This document shows, piece after piece, positions 11,303 to 23,010 of a stretch of DNA of 53,698 bases. The first letter of the stretch is position 1, and every line of letters starts with the position of its first letter. The stretch spans positions 26,788 through 80,485 of the forward strand of contig NW_003123904.1 of the NCBI RefSeq assembly GCF_000003605.2, given 5' to 3'. The position numbers were made by a program, and so were the translations under genes. The notes under the pieces were generated by a model. It saw nothing but the letters and a program-made list of their open reading frames with translations, did no database searches and was not told the DNA's origin. Source of the DNA: Saccoglossus kowalevskii. Lineage: Eukaryota; Hemichordata; Enteropneusta; Harrimaniidae.

Positions 11303-14300
11303 TATGAACGGATCCGGGAATGAACGATAACTACCAAAAAAAAGTTACTAAGCTTTTAGAAATACATGTTGAACCGTCGTCATATGGCGAATATATAACA
11401 AATGCTTTCAATTTTCAATCACATGCGATGAGCGGCATTATAAACTCCAAATCATTCGATACCCGAACCTTCACGTAACTCTGAGAAAGATTACTTCCGA
11501 TCTCAGAGAACGATGTCCGGTTGTTTTCCCCATCCATTCATCGGGTGATCAACAATATCCAATTTAGAATTTAAAGTTGAATTTGGGTGTGTTTATTATT
11601 TGTCCATTGATTGGCAAGAATGGAATCGCCAATATGTCAAGTTGTTCCAATCATGTGTTTTCGAAGGAATAGAACAAGTTACACCCGCCGATATACATCG
11701 AGATAAGTTCTAACACAAACAAAGAGACATGAAATAACATAAATTTCACCAGTGAGAGTATCACAGGATAACTGATTGGGAATGGAAGCTTCGCTGGTTC
11801 ATTAATCTCTGCTGAAGTTCAAACGTGGTGGGAATGCTTCGTGTATTTTTTTTCATTAACAGATTAACTGTTTATACCTGCTTCAATTTACTCTGGGGCC
11901 TTTGGGTGTGAATTCTACCGATTTTTATTCTAATCTAGTTCATGTGGTAGTGAAAATATTTCCGAGAAACCCTCATCCAGTCATATTACTCCATTTGTAG
12001 TGTGAAATATAGCTGGATATCTCCTTCAAAATACGAATGTGGAATTGGATGATTGAAAATCTGTTTCTCTCAAATTTCTGTCATTTATGGATGATTTTAT
12101 TATGATACTTTACATAACAGGTTTGAAATACGTTTAAAATATATTTGTATGTTTTAATCTTTTCGCCACCAGTTCACTCTTTTCATCACAAATTCACAAA
12201 ACAGTCTCAGTTATAGTCTGCACTTTCTTTCAGAATATTAGGACAAAATAGCTATTTTTTGAGAAAAAAGGGGATAATTGACTCAAAGTTTGTCTGTTGA
12301 CTCCAACATCAGGGTTCATTTCAAGAAATATAAGCAAAAAGTCCTACCAAATTGGAAGAAAAATACTGGAATGAAAAGTTTAACATACTGTAAACAGACT
12401 ATAAATATATTTGAAACATGCTTTTTTTGGCTTTGGTAAAGACATTGCTAAAACATTGTCAATGTCATGTCCTAACACCCGCATTACGGGTAACCATTAC
12501 ATCCCTCACGTGGTTGAAACGTGGAATAGATATCCGAGGAAGTTTCTCCCCAACCACTGCAGCTCGCGTGATCGAAATGATGTGTAGGTTACCAGGCCAG
12601 CGCACGCAAATCATTACGTCTAGTTTACTCACGATTAATTGTCGGTAACCACCTCGGTCCTGTTACGGCTTAGGTAAAGCAATACCATAAAGGCAAAAAT
12701 AGATTCTTCTGACAGTTGTGCATTAATTTAATGGTGACACTATTTTCAATTACCTTTGATTGAAGACAGGGGGCTATAATTTTTGCTGACAAGAGAGTGG
12801 AGGGCATTTGACGAGGATTTGGTTCTGACGTATACGGTGTCAGTTGCTTACAAATTAGGAATGACGCGAGAATCTCCTCGGCATTGTACAGTGTTAAATT
12901 CGCCGAGGTCGTGACCCTCTCCTTGCCGACTCGATGACATCACGCAATTAGTGTATATCTTTCAGAGTTCAAAATTAGAGTGTATTCGGCTCTGACAGAG
13001 ATCGTTCTGAAGACGAAGCGCGGAAAATTTACACAATTGATTTTTGTATTGTTTTATCTAGAGATTTTCTGTGGGCCAATGAGTTATTAAAACCTATAAT
13101 TCAATTCATCAAAGGAATTATAAATGAAAACACACCAAAATCGGAGTGAAGAATGGGTGAAACAACATGTCACCGTGTGAGCAGTTTTAAGTTCAGTTTT
13201 GATAGGTGATTATATTTTTCATCAGATGAGAAAATTGACTCGTGTTTTTCTGATTTAATGTGGAGTAAAATGTTCAACTATTATATCGTGGGCCGTTTAA
13301 ACATACTTGCATCATTGTATATTTGCAACATTTAGTGTATTTATAATTGTTGTTTTAGGTGGTATGTAATATGGTATTCGATCGATAAAATAATGAACTG
13401 CACAACGAGCATACGCTTTGATTAAGTGGTACATACCCATAATTAGCCAATAGAGTCAATAGCAAAAATCCTGTTCGTGTTATGTGTGGGGCCACTGATT
13501 TACATATTCTCAACTGCATTTACAAATAAAAGTGCATTACTATGTAAAATGACATTTTTGCAGTTGCTATAAACAAGATTTGGCTGCAAAAACGTCATGT
13601 AATTTCCATACTTAGATATTGAAAATTTCTAATTTGTTGGGGACATTGTTGAGACAATTTGCCAATAGCTACTCAATTGTAACATATTTAGCACGGCATA
13701 AGCACATTGACAAACTTCGCGGGGCTCAAATAAGCAGTTTCATTTGCAAACATATCTTATGACAGCTGAGTGGTTATATTGTGTATCAATATTTATTTAC
13801 TAGTTTATGTGTTTGGGATTTGAAATAAATACGGAAATACTGTGAAATAAGATACTATTAATTAGTAACGTAACATTCCCCTGGCGTATGTAATAATTGG
13901 CGTATTAACTAGAACACCTGCGTACCTTCTATTCAATAGTGATTTCGCATATGTTACAAATGCGTTCTGGGGACAATAACTGAGCGTGTCGGCAATATAT
14001 CGTGTTTCTACACATTGACTAGCTGTTAGTCCATGACCACATCAGTTATTGGGATACAATAGGCCATCGCTCTACCTCTATATATAGCATTTAAATGCCG
14101 CCATGCATTTAATATAGTACTTAAGTTTAAGTGTGCAGTTATTCACTTTTTTTTTCATTTCAGATATACATGTACCTGATTATCTTGTTGGTAATTTAGA
14201 AAACGGTTAATGTATTCAATTAAATAGGGTATATATAACCTGGCCGAAAAAAAAAACATGTTTCAACCCTGCTGATATGGAGGGGCACTTTGTGTACAAA

Positions 14301-14695
14301 TGTGCTGCATGAGAAGGTATATCAAACACAATTGACTACCGTTAATCGATATTTAGCGATTAAAGCCTTACAGTCGCCAAACCGCGCCATGTTTGATGCG
14401 GGTCCCATGCGACGTATGCAACACTTGTGAAATACATTGTGCATACATGTGAAATATACACTGAGTGGTGAGCGGGTGCTCCAAATCATGACCCCGTTTT
14501 TGTTAAAGCGATATGTGTGTTGTCTCTATTACTGTCCATACTTATAGGCACGGGGAAGACATTGGTGCAATATATAGTAAACTTGTCTTCGATTTTGTTT
14601 TGACAAGCGGACTCGGAGGGGATCAATTATTCTGTTATAGAGCATCAATATATACACTGAACACAATATCGAAAATTCTCATAATGGATAAAAGC
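11303..14695. other. Non-coding stretch with one unassigned open frame
   Basis: Mostly AT-rich sequence without repeats. A 76-codon ATG frame at 12418-12648 (plus) has a hydrophobic start and a basic, more GC-rich end, but no known motif and no convincing neighbours. I leave it uncalled. Confidence 0.4.
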
Positions 14696-14726
14696 TGACG
14701 TCAGTTAGCAACACTTTGTGACGTCA
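14696..14726. promoter_or_regulatory. Pair of full CRE palindromes (TGACGTCA)
   Basis: Two perfect TGACGTCA sites at 14696-14703 and 14719-14726, 15 bases apart. This is the consensus for CREB/ATF bZIP dimers. They lie immediately upstream of an ATG frame (14731-14940). Whether they act as a promoter here is inference; the same palindrome is in excess across the window. Confidence 0.35.
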
Positions 14727-14730
14727 TGGA

Positions 14731-14940
14731 ATGTACTCTTTGGCGTATGTTGACGTTTTATTAGTGCGTCGTGTATGTTTGTATAAGTGCGCTGCAACAA
14801 CAATCACCGTTACCAACACTTTAGAAGCCAGAAAACATGTCAAAGTGAAGAGGCTAGAACAAATAATCCAGGTAGAGAACGACATTTTCGCAATTCTGAT
14901 TAGACAGACATGTTTGTTAAATACGAAAACCATAAACTAA
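14731..14940 (+). CDS. Unrecognised 69-codon open frame downstream of two CRE sites
   Basis: Starts with ATG (G at -3, T at +4) and runs to TAA. It has a short hydrophobic N-terminal part and a basic middle (EARKHVKVKRLEQIIQ). A donor-like CAG/GTAGAG lies after the IIQ codons near 14871, so it might be a first exon and not a complete gene. The opposite strand is open over almost the same bases, which weakens the case. No family recognised; included mainly because of the paired CRE sites just upstream. Confidence 0.15.
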   Translation: MYSLAYVDVLLVRRVCLYKCAATTITVTNTLEARKHVKVKRLEQIIQVENDIFAILIRQTCLLNTKTIN

Positions 14941-16056
14941 CATGTCAAGTTTGTGATAGTAAATCGACCGCACAAAATCATGGAACACCGACTGGCGAAA
15001 GTGTCCTATAAAAACAATCTGTTAGAAATCATGAATTAAATAATACACCTAACCGAGAAACGTGTGTTTCCATTGAATTTTACAGTCTATGACACATTGC
15101 ACCCTGCGCAACACATACTTTTGAATTCGCCATGGACAGTCAGTGTTCCTTATAAATGTTACAAATAAATCATTATACGCTGAAAAACAATGGCAAACTG
15201 AGAGGACATTACATGATTACTTTCCCAACTGCGATGCAAACTTCAATTTGCAATAAGTTTTTTGTTTAAATATACAAAAATCTATATATTTTACTTCTTC
15301 GTAATATTGCTCAGTTTTGAATGTTTTGTAAAAATCTGTACGAGTTGTTTCCCTTCAGACAAGGTAAGATTAATATTTCTTGTAGATGCATGTGACGTCA
15401 TGGCGTGTAATATCAACTCACCAGATATAACTTATGACTGACAATTGAAATGTGCTAGAATAAATAAATTATAAAAATTAACGATTTATAAGACAAGCAT
15501 ATGCAACTTTCATAACCATGCAATGAAGATCTCACGAGAAGCGAACTCGCATGATTTGTGGACGTTAGAAAGCAATCTCATTGTGCGCTCATCGTTCGAA
15601 CGTAGATATAACCAATAGCGTTGTAGAAAGTGGTGGGTGCTTAAAAATGTTCGATTACGCAAAAAAAAAGTGATATTATCGTTGTGTCCAAACGCGTTAA
15701 AAGCACGTATTACATGCCCTGCGAATTGGTAAGGAAAATACCAATCACAGTTAAATCTGCAGTGCTTCCGCGTAAATACAGAATTTAAGCAAACATTGGA
15801 GTTTTATGAAAAAAAAAACAAAAACAAAAAACATATCTGAAAAATCAGACTCAATATCAGTGAAGAGAAGGGGGCACTGACATACACACGCATTATGGGC
15901 GTAGAAATGAATAACAGATGATCGGTATTTACAATTATTTTTATAAATGTGTTTTTAAACTAAAGCACAGCTTTCTGTTTTTTACTATGTTTGTATGACT
16001 GCAAAAACACATTATTAAATACAAAAAAATAACATTTTGTTTTGATTTTCCATGAC
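14941..16056. other. Non-coding stretch, no gene seen
   Basis: AT-rich with several short poly-A runs. A TGACGTCA site is at 15393-15400. Nothing else seen. Confidence 0.5.
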
Positions 16057-16345
16057 GCTCACTGTCTCGCATCTATGACTCTATCCGTCTCGTACACCAT
16101 TGCCTTAAGATCTGGAAAACTATCTCACTCATCACTGTCTCACTATCTCACTATCTTTCGAACACATCAGTATATTTCTCACACACCACTGTCTCCATAC
16201 ACCGTGTGAATATTTTTGCACACATCAATGTCTCAGTACATTTCTTATACACCACTTTCTCAGCACTTTACTCACATATAACTATGTGCCAACATCTTTC
16301 TCACACACCACTGTCTCAGTACTTGTCTAGCATACCACTTCTCGG
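16057..16345. repeat. Degenerate CT/CA-rich tandem repeat
   Basis: Irregular repeats of 25-30 bp built on phrases such as CTCACACACCACTGTCTCAG followed by TA(C)ATTTCT. Copies are diverged and of variable spacing. The 69-codon open frame through it is a by-product. Confidence 0.7.
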
Positions 16346-16412
16346 TCCCTGGAAGCGATCTAATCCAAAAATGGCTGTTCAGATATTCTTCCATGATTAT
16401 ATGCTAACCCAG

Positions 16413-16413
<1 letters not shown>

Positions 16414-16459
<46 letters not shown>
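16414..16459. repeat. (AT)n microsatellite
   Basis: About 23 AT dinucleotides without interruption. Confidence 0.97.
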
Positions 16460-16460
<1 letters not shown>

Positions 16461-17346
16461 TAGATACGTGAGAAAATAAATGTCTCCTCACATACACAAA
16501 TTGTCTGAGTCACAACTTGAAAACAAAAATTGTGCCATACCATGGTACCCCCTTGGGGTTATATATAACTATTGAACAGAAGTTCAGAGTGGTTGTTGGT
16601 AATCAACAATTCATTTATGCCGTGAGTGGGTCAGTGTGAAATCACGTGATATTTTTGTTAAATGAGATCATACCAATTACATGTCAACGTCTGTATTTCC
16701 AGGTAATAAAATTACATAATAGTCCTTTCAATTGCAAATTCCGATGGTGGATTATGTGCTTGCAATGAACGACATATTACTCAAACGTTTTAACGACGAG
16801 TTGTAATCGAAAAGCCGGGAAGCGTGAATAAAAATGTGGTATGGCGTACCGAAAATGGGATTTTAACAGTGATTGGATCGAAGAGTTTACCTGAGAAAAT
16901 AAACGACATTCTCCTCTTCTTCGGGATGTGTAGATTTTATCGTTTTTTGATTTAGGCAGAGCACGATAAATGTTATTTATGTCACGAGATTGATCCATTA
17001 TATTCGTGATAAATGGATGTTCAGGTTACCGACGTTTTATCCGGCTGTGAAAGCGACCCTCAAACGAATGAATTTATTGCGCATACCTGACCATGAATTG
17101 AATTTTAATTTGTGACGTGCTTGACGGTTATTGAACAGGTGGTTGGGTGGATTGGCAGTAAACGTGATCCTGAGACGTTGTGACGTCATGCTTATGAAAT
17201 ACCACTAGCTCTCTGCATCAAACGGGTGCGTTCAACTGGAACGCCACTGTGCACCTGACATTAGACGTTCGGATATATACTGATGACGGGTTAATGCTCG
17301 AAATATTTGGCTATATTGGTTGAGACTATGATTACCTACTACTAAA
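16460..17346. other. Non-coding stretch, no gene seen
   Basis: Holds a TCACGTGA (16642-16649) and a TGACGTCA (17181-17188) palindrome. The minus-strand 73-codon frame at 16777-16998 has no recognised motif. Confidence 0.45.
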
Positions 17347-18320
17347 AAGTTTCTTGAACGCTAGCAGCTGCACATTTTGTAGAAGACGTCCTTCTTGGAC
17401 GTTAGCCATTGCACACTTTGCAGGAAACGTTCTCCTATGACACTGATTACGCACCTTCCAAATGCTATTGGCGAATGGTCATTGCCTGAAACGTCTAGCT
17501 ATTTTGAATAGTCACTTAAAACAACAACTCCCAACAATTGCCTACTATGTGTCACCTTAAACGAGACGTTTTTTTAAATACTAGTTATTATGCACCTTGC
17601 AAAAGACATTCTTCTTGAACGCTAGTGACTACGAACTTTGCAGAAGGCGTTTCTTTTGAACTATACACCTTGCAGAACGCTAATGACTACGCACGCTAGT
17701 AACCACGCAATTTGCCGAGGATGTTCCTTTTGAACGATAGTGACTATTCACCTTGCAGAAAATGTTCTTCTTGAAAGCTAGTGACTATACATTTTGTAGA
17801 AGACGTTCTTCTTGAATATTAGTAACTATGCGCCTTGTGAGGAATATTCTTCTTGAACGCTAGTGACTATGCATTTTGTAGAAGATGTTTCACTTGAATG
17901 CTAGTAACTATGCACCTTGCAAAAGAATGTTCATTTGAACGCTAGTGACTATGCACTTTGCAGAAGACGTTTCTCTTGAATGCTAGTAACTAACCCACCT
18001 TGCAAAATACGCTCTTCCTTGATGCTAGTGGCTCAGCCACTTGCAGATATTCGTCTTGAACAGTAGTGACTACACATTTTGCAAGGAATGTTATTCCTGA
18101 ACGCTAGTGTCAACCCGAATTATATGAAACAGTTTTCTTGAACGCTAGCGACCACGCACTGTGCAGAATACATTACTTATTAATGGCAACATCTGAGGGA
18201 ATGTGCACCTTTATAGAAGATGTTCTTTTTGGATGGTAACGTCTTCGCACATAACAAAGGTGACTGTGCACCTGTAAAAAGATGTTTTTCTTGAACCTTA
18301 GCAACAGCGCGCCTGTCCGC
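17347..18320. repeat. About 41-bp minisatellite, almost 1 kb
   Basis: Twenty or more diverged units with the pattern TTCTTGAACGCTAGTGACTA, then TGCACCTTGCAGAAGACG. In the best preserved centre (about 17800-18000) units alternate between GTGACTATGCA(T/C)TTTG and GTAACTATGCACCTTGC, so the true repeat may be a dimer of about 82 bp. Units at both ends are most diverged, as expected when unequal exchange keeps the centre uniform. No open frame runs through it. Confidence 0.85.
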
Positions 18321-18643
18321 AAAAGCTGTACTCTCTATGAAAGCAGATGCCAGCTTCTCATTTTCTTTAGATATATGGAATGTGTTAATTAAGTGCCATG
18401 TCAGTCTCCTACATTAATATTATTTATTTTGACAGTCAGATTTGGTACAGTTAATCATCGCTCATCTTTCTTGTAGTCAGCTAGATTCCAATAGTTGTTT
18501 ATAAGTTCTGGTAACCGACCATGGCAATTAGTTAGTACATATACGTCAGTAGACTAGTAGACGTCTGATTGTTCCACTCATGAATATCACGTTTTTGTAG
18601 CTGTATAGATTCCATGTGAATAAAATATAAGCGCCACTTCTAA

Positions 18644-18661
18644 CCCCCCCCCCCCCTCACA

Positions 18662-18692
<31 letters not shown>
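18644..18692. repeat. Poly-C followed by (CA)n microsatellite
   Basis: A 13-base C run, then TCAC, then a CA run with one TCG interruption. Confidence 0.95.
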
Positions 18693-19990
18693 TTCCATTG
18701 GTAGACGTCGTCTTACCCCTAAGTCAGAGAAGATTCTTCTCCCCTCGACTCGGGAACTGTCGTCTTCCTTAACTAGGAATGTCAATATTACTAATTCCGA
18801 CGCTGTGATCACAGGCTATATGCTAAGTGCTACGTGCGTTTTATTTTTTAATGCAGCCCATATAAAAATATACACGAATGTCCGTCATAAATGTATAAGG
18901 AGAACCGTTAACATTTGACACCGTAGCTATGTGTAACTTTAAGAATCATTGTCGGAGCTTTCCGCTGAATGGATTAACTATGTCATAAAGAAAACTGGCA
19001 TTACTGAGAACGGTATTGATGATTAAATTATGTCGTCAAAATAGAATAACGAAGGCATCGTTCTCGTATAACCTACTAGGCCAAGGTGAAATTTCTCTGT
19101 CCCGAGGCTTAGGCGAAATTTAACATTCAACAAAGCGTCGTCTATGTTCACTATGGAGAATTCCAGTACATGTATATATTATGTACGTGGTACCCAATAA
19201 GCAACAGCGATTTGAAAAGCGATATGTACATCGTCACAGTGGTGAACACTATCCTGGCATGTGTTTCCATATACGTGCGATTGGACAGCTGTTGCTGTTA
19301 AGGTCCCCTGGCGTCTTTTGCAAACGCCGTAGCACTCATTACGAGTGTACATAGAATGTTGACGTACGTCACTATTCTAAAATTGTACAGTAACTCCTTG
19401 GAGTAAAGCAGTTGATGGATACACCCCAGTACCAGTCACAGCGGATATTTTTTTCATTTCAGATCAAGTCTTGATATAACAGGACTATATATCACAATTC
19501 TGTCACAATATGGGATAAATTAAGTTTTTCTGTCAATGTTAGTCGTATATATCTTTCTATGACAGACTGGATGTTTCAGATATATTTAATGGGTATTCCG
19601 TGAGCAACCAAATTCATGATCAAAAATGGTGTTTGGTAAATTACCCCGCAATGGCCTCTGTGTCCATGTTGGGGTTCTAACATGTAGGTGTTGATGCAAT
19701 GCTCGACAAAATGTGCGCTGTTCAAGAACACTTCCGCGTGAATGAATACAAACATGCAGGCATGGTATAGAGTTGTATTTAACATAGTTACGGAATTTGT
19801 GTGGTTGTACTTTTTCTGTTAAAGTTGGTACAGCGGCGATTGTTCTGAAAATAAAGCCTAGCAAATAATGGTTGTGTGAAAAATACACGTATCAAAGACG
19901 AATATTGAGTACTGGAATTACGAAAGACGAAATTAAAAGTACTGGAATTTTACTAAGTGAAAGATTCCATCAAGCATATAACAAATCCAA
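18693..19990. other. Non-coding stretch, no gene seen
   Basis: No repeat array or recognised coding sequence. Two overlapping minus-strand frames at 19576-19888 are shadows of each other without motifs. Confidence 0.45.
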
Positions 19991-20087
19991 AATTAAAAAT
20001 AGGGGCATCCGAGCCTGTTTCCATTGACGTAGTGACTGAGTGATTTGCCACTAGCGTTAAGTATTACTCTGGATGCCATTTTTAATT
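19991..20087. mobile_element. 97-bp inverted-repeat element (possible MITE)
   Basis: The left arm AATTAAAAATAGGGGCATCC plus GAG (19991-20013) pairs with the right arm CTCTGGATGCCATTTTTAATT (20067-20087) with a few mismatches and a 2-base indel. The interior of about 53 bp is unpaired. Size and terminal inverted repeats fit a short non-autonomous DNA transposon, but no clear target-site duplication was found, so it may simply be a chance foldback in AT-rich sequence. Confidence 0.4.
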
Positions 20088-21056
20088 AAAAATTGGTCGA
20101 ATTTCAAATCTCCAGTCACAAGAGAATTACAACATCACAAGTGTATTAACCGCCCTTAAACTACACGTTCTTATAAATACATGTCTCTAGGAGTACTAGA
20201 ATTGTTCAACCGATTGGATCTAATTATTCCTGAAACCCGCTGAATTCGGTAGAAGCCACAATTTACGACGTATTAACCTCTTACTTCGCCAGTTGTCATG
20301 CTTGTATGTATAATGTATGATCTAGTACGTACAAAGACATGTACTAGTGTTCATCATGCGTCCGTAGGTCACTGTAACGCTGTCCACCAGGCTCAATTGT
20401 TATTTTGTTGAAAGCTATAAAATGAGGTCCATTTTCGTCGACTTATGCCAAGTTGAATGTGAAACGCATAGTTTTCTTGTATTTCTATCATAAACTGCCT
20501 CTAACATTCTTACTGCACACTTAAACGCGACGATTTCACCAATTAAATGGAATCTTTTTAAAATATATACTGAATTAATAATTGGTGAAGCAGTAACGCG
20601 GTTGCTCATTGACAGGTTATTTATGATGTTGGGCGGCTCTATCGGTGCTGGAAGCCGAAGTTGTATGAACTGACAGTTTTACGCATGTCAGGAATGTAAC
20701 ATAGACTAAAGCACCTGTCACAGTGCATGCCATCATATACATCATAGACTACACCACTCGATCTCGCTCAGACTTGTTTCTATTGTGAACTTCTTGCAGT
20801 CAAGTTATTCACGAGTAGAGAGATTACATACAAACATTTCTTTGACGGTCCATTAGATTTATTGACACAGTATTGACCTCAAGCGCACTAGAAACAGATT
20901 ACGCAACAATCGCGCAAATGTATCCAATTACATAATAATAACTAATACTAATCCATTGGTAGGTCCTTAGCGATTTTTACGGTGTAGCTTTTAAATCCAC
21001 TAAATGTGGCTTTATTGCACCAATCACTCTCATTTCAAGACTGATTGTCTGTACTC
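20088..21056. other. Non-coding stretch, no gene seen
   Basis: Unique-looking sequence. The motif ACCGCCCTTAAA near 20149 recalls the end of the inverted-repeat element at 38830-38962 but is too short to claim. Confidence 0.4.
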
Positions 21057-21862
21057 CCCACGATACAGGCGCCAACACACGTATGAATGAAAATGAATTA
21101 GTGTAAAAGAACATTTCTAAGGTTATAAAAGCGCTGTCCATCTTCGAATGATTTGTATAAATTGGAGATGTTTAAAAAAAGGAAACCTTCTTTTACAACA
21201 AACAGTTACATTGTAAAGTTACAGTTATACTACTAACTCTCAATACTCAAATCTCATTTATCTCGCGCACAAAACAGTGTTGATGAAAAAGTGGCAATGA
21301 ATTTGCGCATGCGCTTTTCAATATTGGTACGTACAATTAACTAAAAAATATAGGCGTCTCTCCAATGTTTACTAGGCATACTCGTATAGAATTGAACACC
21401 AGGTAATGATCTGAACACGGTTAAGCATGCATCGTGCCGTAGGGCACAACAAAAAACTACCCACGATACAGGCGCCAACACACGTATGAATGAAAATGAA
21501 TTAGTGTAAAAGAACATTTCTAAGGTTATAAAAGCGCTGTCCATCTTCCAATGATTTGTATAAATTGGAGATGTTTAAAAAAAGGAAACCTTCTTTTACA
21601 ACAAACAGTTACATTGTAAAGTTACAGTTATACTACTAACTCTCAATACTCAAATCTCATTTATCTCGCGCACAAAACAGTGTTGATGAAAAAGTGGCAA
21701 TGAATTTGCGCATGCGCTTTTCAATATTGGTACGTACAATTAACTAAAAAATATAGGCGTCTCTCCAATGTTTACTAGGCATACTCGTATAGAATTGAAC
21801 ACCAGGTAATGATCTGAACACGGTTAAGCATGCATCGTGCCGTAGGGCACAACAAAAAACAA
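21057..21862. repeat. Recent tandem duplication of 403 bp
   Basis: Copy 1 (21057-21457) and copy 2 (21460-21860) are aligned at a constant offset of 403 bases. Reading both in full I found one difference: G at 21146 versus C at 21549. Each copy contains a TGCGCATGCGC palindrome and a GGTACGTAC motif. The near identity means either a very recent duplication, ongoing gene conversion, or an assembly artefact. No protein-coding content recognised; a 67-codon minus-strand frame spans the junction only by chance. Confidence 0.97.
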
Positions 21863-22692
21863 CCGTATTATATGGTTATACCATTTTCAGTCATGAAACA
21901 TGTCTCTTTGTCTTTATACTAATTTTAAAACATCCACAATCGTATTCATATGCAGAGTGTCATTTCCAAACATGCACTCATATGTTGAATGTAATTGTCT
22001 TATGTAACTGTGGCACATTTTGTAAACCACTATTGTAAATCAGACCTTACACCTTAGCTAGGATTGGGCAGCTTCACGTCAAGGTGCAACGTCTGGAGTT
22101 GACAAGGAGATGAACTTCTTCCTCAATTATTGAAAAAAATTACAAAAGAAGGGGTTCGATGAAGGTTTGTGGGGAAAATGGGTATTAGAAAGGTCATGTC
22201 AATATCAGATGTTATGCATTGAATAATTCACGACATGACAAAGCGTACAATGCATCTTTTGTGTTTATGTAAATTCGATACGTTCAGCACTGTGCACTGG
22301 AAATGCAACCGATTGCTGAATCTTTTAATTTCATCATTTTTTCGTGGTATAACACCTAAACGGGCACCCTGGTGCAACTCACTCAACAGAAAACAAAAAC
22401 GGTGGGTTTATATCACGTATAGTAAAACATAATTTCATGACGTCAAGAGTGACGATGATGATCAATTATACGATATCATAATTTACATCACTGCTTCGTA
22501 ATATCTGACGGGCTCTGATTTGCAATACGGTATAATAACCTCTTCTATAGTATAGTATATGACTGGATTTTAATGTCATGGCTACGACATCCAATACAAT
22601 CAAGACATATTTGTGTTTAAGGTTTGATTGATCATATAAATTCAAACTGAATTATGCGGGAGTGTTGTTCGGCAATATACCGCATATTAGGC
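21863..22692. other. Non-coding stretch, no gene seen
   Basis: AT-rich; TGACGTCA at 22438-22445. The 65-codon plus frame at 22235-22432 has no recognised motif. Confidence 0.45.
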
Positions 22693-22715
22693 CACAGTCC
22701 CTTAGAGGGACTGTG
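22693..22715. repeat. Perfect 10-bp hairpin
   Basis: CACAGTCCCT (22693-22702), loop TAG, AGGGACTGTG (22706-22715). Outside the perfect stem the flanks (CATATTAGGC and GATTAGGCGTATG) continue the inverted symmetry imperfectly. It lies about 100 bases upstream of the candidate small gene at 22819. Confidence 0.8.
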
Positions 22716-22773
22716 ATTAGGCGTATGCGCGTGCACTTAAAAATAATAGTACGTACAATCAATATCAATATTG

Positions 22774-22783
22774 TATATATAAG
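22774..22783 (+). promoter_or_regulatory. TATA-box-like element
   Basis: TATATATAAG, 36 bases upstream of the ATG at 22819. A start site about 30 bases downstream would give a 5' leader of only some 10-15 bases. The match is good, but TATA-like strings are common in AT-rich DNA. Confidence 0.25.
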
Positions 22784-22818
22784 CACGCCCTAATGCGCAA
22801 TTATGCCGCATAGTGTCC

Positions 22819-23010
22819 ATGCTTCGTCTTTTAATGTTGTATACAGTATTGATAATGTACCATTATATTGTTGAAATGAGATATGTTGCTGAGAACCCTA
22901 ATATTTACCCAAGGGGTGACGACTATCGCGCCACGCTAACTCAAGGGACTGACACCAGTTCATGTTTCGCATGTTGCCTAACAAGAATGAATGGTCAAAA
23001 TCTACGATAA
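22819..23010 (+). CDS. Candidate small secreted cysteine-containing peptide (63 aa)
   Basis: ATG to TAA. The N-terminus MLRLLMLYTVLIMYHYIVEM has a basic residue and a hydrophobic run typical of a signal peptide or signal anchor. The remainder is polar, with NPNIYPRGDDYRATL and a CFACC cysteine cluster near the C-terminus. The start context is weak (T at -3). A TATA-like box stands upstream at usual promoter distance, but no AATAAA was seen just downstream. I do not recognise a family. An opposite-strand frame of similar length overlaps part of it. It may be a real small secreted or neuropeptide-like product, or chance. Confidence 0.2.
   Translation: MLRLLMLYTVLIMYHYIVEMRYVAENPNIYPRGDDYRATLTQGTDTSSCFACCLTRMNGQNLR

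Noticed and set aside
17347-18320. Regular repeat spacing that might suggest a CRISPR array
   Set aside because: Units are head-to-tail and diverged, without unique spacers; the window is eukaryotic.
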